Assembly: GCF_029946005.1 (NCBI RefSeq)
Contig: NZ_JAQSDR010000006.1
Span: 186,001 to 250,000, forward strand
Direction of reading: 5' to 3'
Length of the DNA stretch: 64,000 nucleotides
From: Aquabacterium sp.
GTDB taxonomy: Bacteria; Pseudomonadota; Gammaproteobacteria; Burkholderiales; Burkholderiaceae_C
Below, piece by piece: positions 1 to 8,954 of this stretch. Both the position numbers and the translations under genes were made by a program. The stretch's first letter is position 1, and each line of letters begins with the position of its first letter. The notes under the pieces are model-generated. The model saw nothing but the letters and a program-made list of their open reading frames with translations, was not told the DNA's origin and made no database searches.

Positions 1-238
1 GCCGACTGTGGCTGGCCAGGGACAGCAAGGCCAGCACCAGCAGCACGCCGCCCATCAGCAAGCCAGCCTGGAAGCGAAAGGTATTTTCAAGCGGTGGGCC
101 GGGCGGTTCGGGCACCACCACGACGGGACTGCGGTGCAGTCGCCCAGTCACGCGCGCAGACGCAGAAGCGTCCGGGCGTCGGTCGGATTTGGCGTCCGCA
201 GACGCCTCATGGCGGAGTGAACCCAACGGAAAAGTCAT
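1..238 (-). CDS. ftsK: Putative DNA translocase FtsK, N-terminal fragment (runs off the window)
   Basis: Reading the minus strand from an ATG at 238 gives an uninterrupted frame to the window edge: about 50 polar, arginine-rich residues, then a hydrophobic segment beginning FRFQAGLLMGGVLLVLAL and ending in LASHSR. This looks like the short cytoplasmic leader and first membrane helix of betaproteobacterial FtsK, the septal DNA pump, and ftsK beside trxB is a common order. Only about 79 codons are visible and neither the motor domain nor the other helices can be seen, so the call rests on the N-terminus and position. The ATG has no clear ribosome binding site and abuts a perfect inverted repeat; a GTG at 151 is an alternative start. 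Confidence 0.5.
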   Translation of the reverse strand, partial: MTFPLGSLRHEASADAKSDRRPDASASARVTGRLHRSPVVVVPEPPGPPLENTFRFQAGLLMGGVLLVLALLSLASHSR

Positions 239-257
239 GCCCGCATTGTGCGGGCAT
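237..257. repeat. Perfect 9-bp inverted repeat at the ftsK start
   Basis: Arms ATGCCCGCA and TGCGGGCAT are separated by 3 bases. The repeat lies between the stop of the Crp-type gene and the proposed ftsK ATG, whose first two bases fall in one arm. It may terminate transcription of the regulator, since a short T run follows on the minus strand, or it may mask the ftsK start. Confidence 0.5.
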
Positions 258-289
258 TTTCAAAGCAAGGGAGGCTGGGGGGACTCGCG

Positions 290-961
290 TCAAGCGGTGG
301 CCACCAAGCGCTCCTTGAGCACCACGCTGCCCGTTTCCTGGGTTTCGATCAAGCCACGCTCTTCCAGGTCCTTCATGACGCGGCTGACCATTTCGCGCGA
401 GGCACCCACGTGTTTGGCCAGATCCTGGCGAGACACCTTGCCGCGAATGACCTTGGCACCGTCGTCTTCGTCGGCCATGTCCAGCAGGGCGCGGGCCACG
501 CGGCCATAAACGTCCAGCAGGGCCAGGGATTCAATCTGGCGATCGGCATTGCGCAGGCGCTGCACCAGGCCGCGCAAAATTGCGTAGGACAGGCTGGAGT
601 TTTCAGGCAAGCAACGGGCAAAATCTGCACGTCCCAGCACCAGCACATCGGTCTGCACTTCGGCGCGAACCGTGGCCGAATGGGGGTCGTTGTCGATCAG
701 GCTCATTTCACCGAGGTAGTCACCGGCCTCCAGCACCGCCAGGATCACTTCACGGCCACGCTCGTCCGAGGCCACCACACGGGCGCGGCCCGTCAGGAGA
801 ATGAACAGAGAATTGGTCTTGCGACCCCGCTCGACGATGAGCTCCCCACGGCGATAGCGGCGTTTGACGACGCCCTCTGCGATGGCCTCGGCCTGTGCTG
901 CCGTGAGCATCGAGAACAGCGGTACGCGCCGGATCAGGTCGAGATTGGACAGCATGGCCAT
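290..961 (-). CDS. Crp/Fnr-family transcriptional regulator
   Basis: A 223-residue protein of normal family length. Residues about 20-120 form a cyclic-nucleotide-binding-like beta roll with the GDYLGEMSLID stretch. A long dimerisation helix follows, and then a C-terminal winged helix-turn-helix (VSRQDLAKHVGASREMVSRV) that should read DNA. There is no N-terminal cysteine cluster, so it is not an oxygen-sensing FNR; a small ligand such as cAMP or another nucleotide is possible but unproven. The start ATG is preceded by a good GAGGAG. It is transcribed divergently from trxB, and the shared upstream region carries a Crp-like box, which suggests it controls itself and perhaps trxB. Confidence 0.88.
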   Translation of the reverse strand: MAMLSNLDLIRRVPLFSMLTAAQAEAIAEGVVKRRYRRGELIVERGRKTNSLFILLTGRARVVASDERGREVILAVLEAGDYLGEMSLIDNDPHSATVRAEVQTDVLVLGRADFARCLPENSSLSYAILRGLVQRLRNADRQIESLALLDVYGRVARALLDMADEDDGAKVIRGKVSRQDLAKHVGASREMVSRVMKDLEERGLIETQETGSVVLKERLVATA

Positions 962-987
962 GGAAAGCTCCTCATTGGATGAATTCG

Positions 988-1004
988 AGGTGAACCATTC
1001 ACCT
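988..1004. promoter_or_regulatory. Palindrome AGGTGAA-N3-TTCACCT (possible operator)
   Basis: A perfect 7-bp inverted repeat lies about 30 bases upstream of the Crp-type start codon and 7 bases from the Crp-like box. It resembles a Crp half-site pair with spacing one base shorter than usual. A regulator site is an inference. Confidence 0.45.
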
Positions 1005-1010
1005 TATCTG

Positions 1011-1026
1011 TGTGAGACAAATCACC
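1011..1026. promoter_or_regulatory. Crp-like binding site TGTGA-N6-TCACC
   Basis: Matches the TGTGA-N6-TCACA consensus at 9 of 10 positions. It sits in the 187-bp region between the divergent Crp-type gene and trxB, which fits autoregulation by the adjacent regulator. Confidence 0.6.
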
Positions 1027-1030
1027 AGTC

Positions 1031-1066
1031 CCTACAATTTTCGGCAGGACTCCAGGAATTTGTAGG
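1031..1066. repeat. Inverted repeat CCTACAA / TTGTAGG upstream of trxB
   Basis: Perfect 7-bp arms at 1031-1037 and 1060-1066 flank 22 bases. Together with the two neighbouring palindromes it makes this intergenic region rich in dyad symmetry. It could be an operator or a leader stem; function unknown. Confidence 0.4.
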
Positions 1067-1130
1067 CACTTTATCGATTGCAAACCCTAATCCAAGCCCA
1101 AATATGAGGCTGGAAACCCGCACAGTTTGA

Positions 1131-2105
<975 letters not shown>

Positions 2106-2115
2106 TGCACTGAAG

Positions 2116-2144
2116 TTGGCAGAGCTTGAGTTTTTGGTTATAAT
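2116..2144 (+). promoter_or_regulatory. Sigma-70 promoter of rpmB-rpmG
   Basis: TTGGCA at 2116-2121 and a perfect TATAAT at 2139-2144 are separated by exactly 17 bases. It starts right after the trxB stop codon and leaves a leader of about 175 bases before rpmB. Confidence 0.8.
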
Positions 2145-2150
2145 CTCAGT

Positions 2151-2325
2151 CTTTGCAAAATTCGTCCCGGTGTTCGGTGCTTGATTTCATGATTTTCATG
2201 AGTTGGGCGCCGTCACCGGAAGGGTGATGACCCAAGGGTTCAATTTTGAGTCCTTGTTCTGATCACTGCTTCGTCACACAAAGCGCAGCGGCAACAAGCG
2301 CAATCACAGCGAACGGAGAAGCGTC
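2151..2325 (+). other. Structured 5' leader of rpmB-rpmG
   Basis: The long transcribed leader holds two adjacent short stem-loops: GTCACC paired with GGTGAT near 2214, and GACCC paired with GGGTT near 2228. Upstream are two copies of TTTCATGA near 2186. Leaders of ribosomal protein operons often carry autoregulatory structures; whether this one does is inference. Confidence 0.3.
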
Positions 2326-2559
2326 ATGGCACGCGTCTGTCAAGTCACGGGTAAGGGCCCGATGGTGGGAAACAATGTTTCTCACGCGAATAACAAAACC
2401 AAGCGTCGTTTTCTGCCTAATCTGCAGTACCGTCGTTTTTGGGTCGAGAGCGAAAACCGTTGGGTGCGTCTGCGCATCAGCACATCGGCTTTGCGCTTGA
2501 TCGACAAAGTGGGCATCGACCAGGTCCTGACCGACCTGCGTGCCCGTGGCCAACTGTGA
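2326..2559 (+). CDS. rpmB: 50S ribosomal protein L28
   Basis: A 77-residue basic protein beginning [20 protein letters not shown], the conserved L28 N-terminus, followed by the [11 protein letters not shown] segment. It is a component of the large ribosomal subunit. A GGAG ribosome binding site precedes the ATG. It is the first gene of a two-gene operon with rpmG, 15 bases downstream, and is driven by the strong promoter at 2116-2144. Confidence 0.98.
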   Translation: MARVCQVTGKGPMVGNNVSHANNKTKRRFLPNLQYRRFWVESENRWVRLRISTSALRLIDKVGIDQVLTDLRARGQL

Positions 2560-2574
2560 TCCGGGAGCTGAATC

Positions 2575-2745
2575 ATGGCATCTAAAGGCGGACGCGAAAA
2601 GATCAAGCTGGAATCCACTGCGGGTACCGGCCACTTTTACACCACGACCAAGAACAAGAAGACCACGCCCAACAAGCTGGAATTCATGAAGTTCGACCCC
2701 AAGGCTCGCAAGCATGTGGCCTACAAGGAAATCAAGCTGAAGTAA
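2575..2745 (+). CDS. rpmG: 50S ribosomal protein L33
   Basis: A 56-residue basic protein starting [20 protein letters not shown] and ending in YKEIKLK, the standard bacterial L33. It has no zinc-binding cysteine pairs, so it is the cysteine-free type. A GGGAG ribosome binding site sits ahead of the ATG. It is co-transcribed with rpmB and followed by a clear intrinsic terminator. Confidence 0.98.
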   Translation: MASKGGREKIKLESTAGTGHFYTTTKNKKTTPNKLEFMKFDPKARKHVAYKEIKLK

Positions 2746-2770
2746 TTCAGACTGGTTTGCTTGTCGCAAG

Positions 2771-2802
2771 AACCCGCTCGGCGCAAGCTCAGCGGGTTTT
2801 TT
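2771..2802 (+). terminator. Rho-independent terminator of rpmB-rpmG
   Basis: AACCCGCT pairs with AGCGGGTT around a 12-base loop and runs into six T residues. It lies 25 bases after the rpmG stop codon. Confidence 0.88.
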
Positions 2803-2838
2803 CATGGCCGCATGGCAAAGGCAATGCTTGCCACCCAT

Positions 2839-2860
2839 GAAAAAACCCCGCACTGCGGGG
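2839..2860 (-). terminator. Rho-independent terminator of the desaturase gene
   Basis: On the minus strand CCCCGC-N3-GCGGGG is followed by a run of T residues. It faces the rpmG terminator, isolating the two convergent units. Confidence 0.8.
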
Positions 2861-2879
2861 CTTATGAATCACATAGGAA

Positions 2880-2900
2880 GAGAGCGCAGGGAGCGCTCTC
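2880..2900 (-). repeat. Perfect 8-bp hairpin just after the desaturase stop
   Basis: GAGAGCGC and GCGCTCTC flank a 5-base loop. It lies about 16 bases beyond the desaturase stop and upstream of the T-tailed terminator; it may protect the mRNA 3' end. Confidence 0.5.
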
Positions 2901-2915
2901 GCCTGCTCGCATCTA

Positions 2916-4142
2916 TCAGGCGTGCGCGGCTCGCAGCTTGCGGGAGAAGTCTTCGAGGGCGGCCACACCACTGGCTTCGGCGCGCTGACACCAGCCCTGC
3001 AGATCGACCACCAATTGCTCGGCCGACACATTGGTGCGCGTCCACAGGGCGCGCAACTCTTCGCGCATCACGATCAGCTTGTCCAGCTTGGGATGAGCTT
3101 CACGCGCTTGAGAGATTTCGCTGCGCAAACCTTGTGGCACCTTGTCGTCATCGCGGTGCAGCCAGTGGCGCACGCGCTGCAACTTGTCGGCAGCGGCTTC
3201 CTGCCCGCCAGCTTTCAGCTTGGCCAACTCGGCCGAGCAGGCGGCGCTGACTTCACGAGCGTAACCGGCCATCAACTCGTAACGGTGGGCCACGATGGCC
3301 TCCAACGTCTTGGCATCGGCCACCGGACGGATATCGCCCAGCATCAGACGAGGAACGGTCTTGCGGACCTTGGCCAAGTGCATCATTTCCAGAGCACGGA
3401 TATACCCCCAGCCAATGTCGAACTCGTAAGGCTTGACCGACAGCTTGGCCGAGGTGGGGTAGGTGTGGTGGTTGTTGTGCAGCTCTTCGCCACCAATGAT
3501 GATGCCCCAGGGCGAGATGTTGGTGGAGGCATCGGGCGCCTCGAAATTGCGGTAACCCCACCAGTGGCCCAGACCGTTGATGATGCCCGCCGCCGTCACG
3601 GGGATCCACAGCATTTGCACGGCCCAGACCGTGATGCCAATGGCGCCGAACAGGAACAGGTCCAGCAACAACATCAGGATCACACCCCAATTGGCTTTGC
3701 CGGTGTAGACGACCTTTTCCACCCAGTCGTTGGGCGTGTTGTGCCCGTATTTTTTCAGAGTTTCCTGATTTTCAGCCTCGGCGGCATACAACTCGCGACC
3801 GCGCAGGAGCACAGTTTTGATGCCGTGGGCGACCGGACTGTGGGGGTCTTCTTCGGTTTCGCACTTGGCGTGGTGCTTGCGGTGGATGGCCACCCACTCT
3901 TTGGTGACGATGCTGGTCGTCAACCAAAGCCAGAAGCGGAAGAAATGCGACGGGAGGGGATGCAACTCCAGGGCGCGGTGCGCTTGAGCACGATGCAGGA
4001 AGATCGTGACAGAAGCGATGGTGATGTGGGTCAAGACGAGCGTGGCGACCAGAACTTGCCACCAACTGGCTTGAAGAATCCCATCAATCGACCATTGCAC
4101 GAGCGTGTCGTGGACTGCACCCATGGACAGAAAATCAAACAT
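2916..4142 (-). CDS. Fatty acid (acyl-CoA) desaturase
   Basis: A 408-residue membrane di-iron enzyme that introduces a double bond into fatty acyl chains. The three histidine boxes are visible: HRAQAH at residues 50-55, HRKHH at 87-91 and HNNHH near 220. Hydrophobic helices lie at about residues 28-48 and 155-195. The C-terminal third (after about 290) is a long, hydrophilic, probably helical extension ending in KLRAAHA, longer than the core family needs. An AAAGG ribosome binding site supports the ATG. The gene is monocistronic, bounded by its own terminator. Confidence 0.92.
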   Translation of the reverse strand: MFDFLSMGAVHDTLVQWSIDGILQASWWQVLVATLVLTHITIASVTIFLHRAQAHRALELHPLPSHFFRFWLWLTTSIVTKEWVAIHRKHHAKCETEEDPHSPVAHGIKTVLLRGRELYAAEAENQETLKKYGHNTPNDWVEKVVYTGKANWGVILMLLLDLFLFGAIGITVWAVQMLWIPVTAAGIINGLGHWWGYRNFEAPDASTNISPWGIIIGGEELHNNHHTYPTSAKLSVKPYEFDIGWGYIRALEMMHLAKVRKTVPRLMLGDIRPVADAKTLEAIVAHRYELMAGYAREVSAACSAELAKLKAGGQEAAADKLQRVRHWLHRDDDKVPQGLRSEISQAREAHPKLDKLIVMREELRALWTRTNVSAEQLVVDLQGWCQRAEASGVAALEDFSRKLRAAHA

Positions 4143-4347
4143 TCAAAAACCTTTCGAACGGAACCAGCCATTGTAGGCGGCTCGCGGTAGATGGGTGCGC
4201 TCTCGTGTCAAAACAATAGGGGTTGCGGCGCCTTCCAATCAGCGTGGCAACCCTCGTGCCGTCCTGGGACCTGCGGCATTTTCCACGCTATCCAAGTTTG
4301 TTTCCAACGCCGGATATTGGGCGCCGGAAAAAAAGGCTCCGGCCGGT

Positions 4348-5130
4348 TCAATTCCCGTCAAGGGCATCGCCAATCTGGCTGCTGAGCAGCTCGGCCAAGG
4401 CTCGGCGATCGGCATGGCTGGCCGCCTGCAGGGGCAGCACCGTCACGTGGACCGTCAACTGGCGGGCCGTGACCACACCCCACAGGGACTGCCACAAGGT
4501 GGTATCGCCCACGAAAGCGGCGGCCGGACTGATGTCATGCAACTCATCGCAGTAACGCAGCGCAACCGGCTGCACCGGCTCTTTGGCGTCGATCGCAGCC
4601 TGCAACATGTTGGCGTGAAAATGCAGCAACTTGTGGCCATCGCCCGTGGTGCCCTCGGGAAACACGGCGACGGTGTACCCGTTTTGCAGCGCACTGGACA
4701 TCAAACCCAGGACGCGCATGGCGTCTCGGCGGCGCTCACGCTGAAGGTACAAGGTGCCGGCGGCGGTCACCATGAAGCCCACAACTGGCCAGCCTGCCAC
4801 TTCGGCCTTGGAGACGAAGCGCGAGGGCACGACCGAATTGATGGCCACGATGTCGAGCCAGGACACATGGTTGGACACCACCAATTTGGCGCCAGGGCGG
4901 GGGTGTCCCTTGACGACCAAGGTGACGCCCAGCACCTTGAGCATCTGCTGCGACCAGCGGCGCACCGTCTCATCCCGCTCATCAGCAGGTCGGTCGACAT
5001 ACGCAATGCGTGCCAGCCAAAGCCCGCGCACGATGTGCCCGACGATGCCCAACAGGCGCCAGGGTCCCATCACCCAGCTTGACCAAGTGCGACTCACCGG
5101 TGCTGTCGCGGAAAAGGCTTTGTCGGGCAC
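4348..5130 (-). CDS. 1-acyl-sn-glycerol-3-phosphate acyltransferase (PlsC-like)
   Basis: 260 residues. The acyltransferase block I motif is NHVSWLD, with H88 and D93 in the HX4D arrangement, and block III is FPEGTTG. An N-terminal hydrophobic stretch at residues 20-40 should anchor it to the inner membrane. It probably acylates lysophosphatidate or a related lipid. It is the last gene of the yqgE-ruvX-pyrR-pyrB-pyrX operon and starts 3 bases after the pyrX stop. The 205-base gap after it holds a T-rich run following GC-rich sequence at about 4328-4350, which may end transcription. Confidence 0.88.
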   Translation of the reverse strand: MPDKAFSATAPVSRTWSSWVMGPWRLLGIVGHIVRGLWLARIAYVDRPADERDETVRRWSQQMLKVLGVTLVVKGHPRPGAKLVVSNHVSWLDIVAINSVVPSRFVSKAEVAGWPVVGFMVTAAGTLYLQRERRRDAMRVLGLMSSALQNGYTVAVFPEGTTGDGHKLLHFHANMLQAAIDAKEPVQPVALRYCDELHDISPAAAFVGDTTLWQSLWGVVTARQLTVHVTVLPLQAASHADRRALAELLSSQIGDALDGN

Positions 5131-5133
5131 AGC

Positions 5134-6459
5134 TTAGACAGCTTCGTGGGCGACTTGCCCTGCCACCAAGGTCAAGCGGACCCGGCCAGGCAGGTCTGTG
5201 CCTGACACCTCGAACGCGAAGGGCGTGTGCTTGCCCTGGCTGGTCAAAATGCTCGGAACAGCTTGCCAGCGCGCCGTGGGATCAAAAACGCAGACGTCGG
5301 CCACCCCACCCTGCACCAGGCGTCCGGCACTGGAAGACAGCGAACCCAAGGCATCACCCAGAACTTTGACCGGACCTGCGGTCACGACCGACAGGGCCTG
5401 CCGCAATCTGGCGGGATGGGCGGGTTCATGGTGCTCGGCGCCGGCCCATTTCAGGGCCAGGCTGAGCAGCAGCTCCAGGCCCGTGGCACCGGGTTCGGCT
5501 TCGCCGAAAGGCAAGGTTTTTTCGTCTTCGCTGACGGGGGTGTGGTCGGAGACCAGGGCATCAAGCGTGCCGTCGGCCAGTCCGGCTTGCAGGGCGTCGC
5601 GGTCGCGGCCCTGGCGCAATGGCGGGTTCAGGCGCATGGCCGAGTTGAAGTAGCCAATGTCCACGTCGGTCAACAACAGGGAGTTGATGCTGACGTCGGC
5701 AGTGATGGGCAGGCTCTGGGCTTTGGCCTGACGGACCAGGTCGACACCAGCGGCGCTGGAAATGCGGCACAAGTGAACCCGGGCGCCCGTGGCGCGCACC
5801 AATTCAATGATGGTGTGCAGCGCGATGGTTTCGGCGCTGGCGGGCACGCCCGACAGACCCAGGCGCGTGGCGACTGGGCCGCTGGCGGCCACGCCCTTGC
5901 CAAGCCAGGCGTCCTGAGGGCGCAGCCAGACGGTGTAGCCGAAGGTGGCGGCGTATTGCAGGGCGCGTTGAAGCACCTGGGTGTCGCGCACGGGCACTTC
6001 GGCTTGAGAAAAGCCCACGCAGCCGGCTTCGTGCAGCTCGGCCATCTCGGTCAGGGTTTCGCCCTTGAGGCCGCGCGTGAGTGCCCCCAAGGGGAACAGG
6101 CGGCAGCGGCTGAGCTTGCGGGCGCGAAACTTGAGCATCTCGACCAGGCCAGGCTCGTCCAGGGTGGGATCGGTGTCGGGCAGGCAAACCACGCTGGTGA
6201 CCCCGCCAGCGGCGGCAGCAGCGAGCTCGGACTCAAGCATGCCTTCGTGCTCGTGGCCGGGTTCGCGCAGGCGCACGGCCAGGTCGACCAGGCCAGGGGC
6301 GACGATCAGGCCGGTGGCATCGATGATTCGGTCGGGCGTGAAGTCGGTCTTGGCGTCGCCGATCGCGGTGATGCGGCCACCGGTGATGGCCAGGTCACCG
6401 ATTTGATCGAGGCTTGACGCGGGATCGACCAGGCGGCCGTTCTTGATGAGGATTTTCAT
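5134..6459 (-). CDS. pyrX: Inactive dihydroorotase homologue (PyrX/PyrC'-type)
   Basis: 441 residues with the amidohydrolase/dihydroorotase fold throughout. The zinc-binding HxH that should follow PGLVDL is replaced by A61-V-R63. The motif that normally supplies a further metal histidine reads [11 protein letters not shown], with no histidine. Such proteins are known beside pyrB in Pseudomonas, where the noncatalytic subunit is needed to assemble aspartate carbamoyltransferase into a dodecamer. Here it overlaps pyrB by 4 bases (ATGA), consistent with a 1:1 structural partner. A true dihydroorotase would have to be encoded elsewhere. Confidence 0.85.
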   Translation of the reverse strand: MKILIKNGRLVDPASSLDQIGDLAITGGRITAIGDAKTDFTPDRIIDATGLIVAPGLVDLAVRLREPGHEHEGMLESELAAAAAGGVTSVVCLPDTDPTLDEPGLVEMLKFRARKLSRCRLFPLGALTRGLKGETLTEMAELHEAGCVGFSQAEVPVRDTQVLQRALQYAATFGYTVWLRPQDAWLGKGVAASGPVATRLGLSGVPASAETIALHTIIELVRATGARVHLCRISSAAGVDLVRQAKAQSLPITADVSINSLLLTDVDIGYFNSAMRLNPPLRQGRDRDALQAGLADGTLDALVSDHTPVSEDEKTLPFGEAEPGATGLELLLSLALKWAGAEHHEPAHPARLRQALSVVTAGPVKVLGDALGSLSSSAGRLVQGGVADVCVFDPTARWQAVPSILTSQGKHTPFAFEVSGTDLPGRVRLTLVAGQVAHEAV

Positions 6460-7427
6460 GCTTCATTCCCGGCGATGATCGACATCACCGCCATGCGCAC
6501 CGCGATGCCGAAGGTGACCTGGGGCAGGATGACACTTTGCTTGCCATCGGCCACGGCGGATTCGATCTCGACGCCCCGGTTGATGGGACCGGGGTGCATG
6601 ACGATGGCATCGGGCTTGGCGTGGGCCAACTTTTCCTGGGTCAGGCCAAACTCTTTGAAGAACTCGCCCGCGCTGGGCAGCATGCCGCCAGACATGCGTT
6701 CATTCTGCAGGCGCAGCATGATGATGACGTCGGCATCCTTGATGCCTTCGACCATGTCGTGGCAGACGCGCACGCCCATCTCGCGCAGGTCGCCCGGCAC
6801 CAGGGTGCGCGGGCCGACGACGCGCACTTCGGGCACGCCCAGCGTAGTCAAGGCGTGGATGTTGGAGCGGGCCACGCGCGAGTGCACGATGTCGCCCACG
6901 ATGGCCACAGTCAGGTTGCTGAAGTCTTTTTTGTAGTGCCGGATGGTGAACATGTCCAGCAGCGCCTGCGTGGGGTGCGCGTGGCGGCCATCACCCGCGT
7001 TGACCACGTGCACGTGCGGGGCCACGTGCTGGGCGATCAGGTAAGGCGCGCCCGACTCGGCGTGGCGCACCACGAACATGTCAGCGTGCATGGCGCTCAG
7101 GTTGGCAATGGTGTCGAGCAGGCTTTCGCCCTTGGAGGCCGACGAGCGCGCGATGTCCAGGTTGATCACATCGGCGCTCAGGCGCTTGGCCGCGATCTCG
7201 AAGGTAGTGCGCGTGCGGGTGCTGTTCTCGAAGAACAGGTTGAACACGCTCTTGCCGCGCAGCAGCGGCACCTTCTTGACCTCGCGGTCATTGACGCTGA
7301 GGAAGGTCTCGGCCGTGTCCAGAATTTTGTGGATCACGGCCTTGGGCAGGCCTTCGGTGGACAGCAGGTGGATCAGCTCGCCGTGGCCGTTGAGCTGGGG
7401 ATTGCGTTGCAGCTTGGCGGTCGTCAT
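6456..7427 (-). CDS. pyrB: Aspartate carbamoyltransferase catalytic subunit
   Basis: 323 residues, normal for the catalytic chain. It joins carbamoyl phosphate to aspartate in the second step of pyrimidine synthesis. The carbamoyl-phosphate loop [11 protein letters not shown] is near residue 70 and the HPTQALLD motif near 155. No pyrI regulatory subunit is seen. It is flanked by pyrR (4-base overlap) and pyrX (4-base overlap). Confidence 0.97.
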   Translation of the reverse strand: MTTAKLQRNPQLNGHGELIHLLSTEGLPKAVIHKILDTAETFLSVNDREVKKVPLLRGKSVFNLFFENSTRTRTTFEIAAKRLSADVINLDIARSSASKGESLLDTIANLSAMHADMFVVRHAESGAPYLIAQHVAPHVHVVNAGDGRHAHPTQALLDMFTIRHYKKDFSNLTVAIVGDIVHSRVARSNIHALTTLGVPEVRVVGPRTLVPGDLREMGVRVCHDMVEGIKDADVIIMLRLQNERMSGGMLPSAGEFFKEFGLTQEKLAHAKPDAIVMHPGPINRGVEIESAVADGKQSVILPQVTFGIAVRMAVMSIIAGNEA

Positions 7428-7939
7428 TCGACCCTCTCGAATTGGAACTGGAAACGTCCGTCGTCGGCGCGCACCAGGGACACGCGCTGGTCGGCCGGCA
7501 AGGTGATGCGGGCGGCGGACAGGGCCGGCTCGATGGGCAACTCGCGTCCGCCGCGGTCGACCAGCACCGCCAGGGTGACGCTGGCCGGGCGGCCGAAATC
7601 GAACATCTCGTTGATGACAGCGCGGATGGTGCGGCCGGTGTAAAGCACGTCGTCGATCAACAGGATGTGCCGGCCTTCGACGGAAAAAGGCAGTTGCGTG
7701 GCGTCGGTGGTGGCGGCCATGCCGCGCGAGCCATAGTCGTCACGGTGCAGTGCCGAGGAGATGACGCCGTGGGCTTCGGTGCGGCCCAGGTCCTGGCTCA
7801 GGCGCTCGGCCAGCCAAGCGCCGCCCGACCAGATGCCGACCAGGGCGGTGTCCGCCGTGACGATGCGGCGAACGCCGGACAGCAGGTTGGCGTATAGCGC
7901 CTCAGCGTCCAGGTGCAAGGTGTTTTGCTGATCGCTCAC
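7424..7939 (-). CDS. pyrR: PyrR, pyrimidine operon regulator / uracil phosphoribosyltransferase family
   Basis: 171 residues of the type I phosphoribosyltransferase fold. The PRPP-binding loop [13 protein letters not shown] is intact at about residue 93. In Gram-positive bacteria PyrR attenuates pyr operons by RNA binding; in proteobacteria its role is less clear. It overlaps pyrB by 4 bases and starts directly after the ruvX stop. Confidence 0.92.
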   Translation of the reverse strand: MSDQQNTLHLDAEALYANLLSGVRRIVTADTALVGIWSGGAWLAERLSQDLGRTEAHGVISSALHRDDYGSRGMAATTDATQLPFSVEGRHILLIDDVLYTGRTIRAVINEMFDFGRPASVTLAVLVDRGGRELPIEPALSAARITLPADQRVSLVRADDGRFQFQFERVE

Positions 7940-8353
7940 TCAAGCCCCTTTTTCGGAAAATTCAGGATGTTCGTTGAAAAACTGCTGCAGCAGGATGGCA
8001 GCGGACGCGGCGTCCAGGTCCCGGGCCCCATCCGCGTGGGCCTCGGTGGTGGAGTAACGCTCGTCCACCTCGTGCACCGGCAGCTTGAAGCGGCCTTGCA
8101 ACTGGCGGGCAAAGCGGCGCGCGCGCAGGGTATTTTCATGCTCGGCGCCATCGGGGTGGAAAGGCACGCCCACCACCAGGGCATTCGGCCGCCATTCGTC
8201 GATCAGGCTGCCGATCTGCGCAAAGCGGGCATCGCCCTCGGCGGCGATGGTGCGCAAGGGCTGCGCCTGTCGCAGCAAGGTGTTGCCGCTGGCCACGCCC
8301 ACCCGCTTGAGGCCGTAGTCGAAGGCCAAGTAGCTTTGGACCGCCACGCTCAT
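7940..8353 (-). CDS. ruvX: Putative Holliday junction resolvase / pre-16S rRNA nuclease YqgF
   Basis: 137 residues with an RNase H-like fold. The N-terminal LAFDYGLKRVGVASGN carries the first catalytic aspartate, and the C-terminal DERYSTTEA segment supplies later acidic residues. The family (YqgF/RuvX) trims pre-16S rRNA ends and was also proposed as a resolvase. It overlaps yqgE by 4 bases and touches pyrR, giving the widespread yqgE-yqgF pairing. Confidence 0.93.
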   Translation of the reverse strand: MSVAVQSYLAFDYGLKRVGVASGNTLLRQAQPLRTIAAEGDARFAQIGSLIDEWRPNALVVGVPFHPDGAEHENTLRARRFARQLQGRFKLPVHEVDERYSTTEAHADGARDLDAASAAILLQQFFNEHPEFSEKGA

Positions 8354-8934
8354 CCGTGTCCGGCCTCGGAGGTGAGCATGCTGCGGTCGATGCCCAACAG
8401 AGACAGGGCCCGGTCGTAGCGCTCTTCCACCGGCGTGTCAAAGATGACGGCGGGCTCGGCGTTGACGTTGAGCCAGCCATTGCGGCCCAACTCGTCCTCC
8501 AGTTGCCCGGCGCCCCATCCTGCGTAGCCCAGGGTGATGAAGACCCGGCTGGGCCCGGCGCCGTTGGACAGGGCCTCCAGCACATCGCGCGAGGTGGTCA
8601 TTTCCAGGCCACCCGGGATCTTCAAAGTGGAGCTGTAGTGACCGCCTTCGGCGTCAAGGCTGTCATGCAGGACAAAGCCGCGCTCAGTCTGCACCGGACC
8701 GCCGAAGTAGACTGGCCGGGACGCCAGGTCCTCGCGGTCCAGGCTCAAGTCCACTTTTTCGAATAAATTTCGCAGATTGATGTCGATGGGACGGTTGATG
8801 ACGAGGCCCAAAGCCCCGTTTTCAGTGTGTTCACAGAGGTAAACAACCGCGCCCGCAAAGTTGCCATCGGTCATACCGGGCATGGCAATGAGGAACTGGT
8901 TGCTCAGATCGATAGAGGGTGCGCCTTCAGACAT
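8350..8934 (-). CDS. yqgE: YqgE/AlgH family protein (DUF179)
   Basis: 194 residues covering the DUF179 fold, with the conserved LIAMPGMTDGNFAGAVVYLC start, the GALGLVINRP stretch and the GYAGWGAGQLEDE region. The biochemical role is not settled; in Pseudomonas AlgH influences alginate. It is the first gene of the pyr operon. Its ATG is only 20 bases from the divergent photolyase start and has no clear ribosome binding site; TAAAAT lies 6 bases before the ATG, so a leaderless transcript is possible. Confidence 0.92.
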   Translation of the reverse strand: MSEGAPSIDLSNQFLIAMPGMTDGNFAGAVVYLCEHTENGALGLVINRPIDINLRNLFEKVDLSLDREDLASRPVYFGGPVQTERGFVLHDSLDAEGGHYSSTLKIPGGLEMTTSRDVLEALSNGAGPSRVFITLGYAGWGAGQLEDELGRNGWLNVNAEPAVIFDTPVEERYDRALSLLGIDRSMLTSEAGHG

Positions 8935-8954
8935 GCCATGATTTTAGACCCCAC

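Noticed and set aside
237..257. Strong terminator between the Crp-type gene and ftsK
   Set aside because: The stem is perfect, but only a broken T run follows on the minus strand and the stem overlaps a start codon, so it is listed as a repeat and not as a terminator.
1078..1106. Sigma-70 promoter TTGCAA with AATATG before trxB
   Set aside because: The -10 match is poor; other choices in this region are equally good, so no promoter is called.
2922..4190. A 422-codon plus-strand frame opposite the desaturase
   Set aside because: The minus strand holds all three histidine boxes and a good ribosome binding site; the plus frame has shadow composition and no family resemblance.
4143..4347. A small gene or RNA between plsC and the desaturase
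   Set aside because: No frame with a ribosome binding site and protein-like composition, and no long stem; it holds the desaturase upstream region and a possible weak plsC terminator only.
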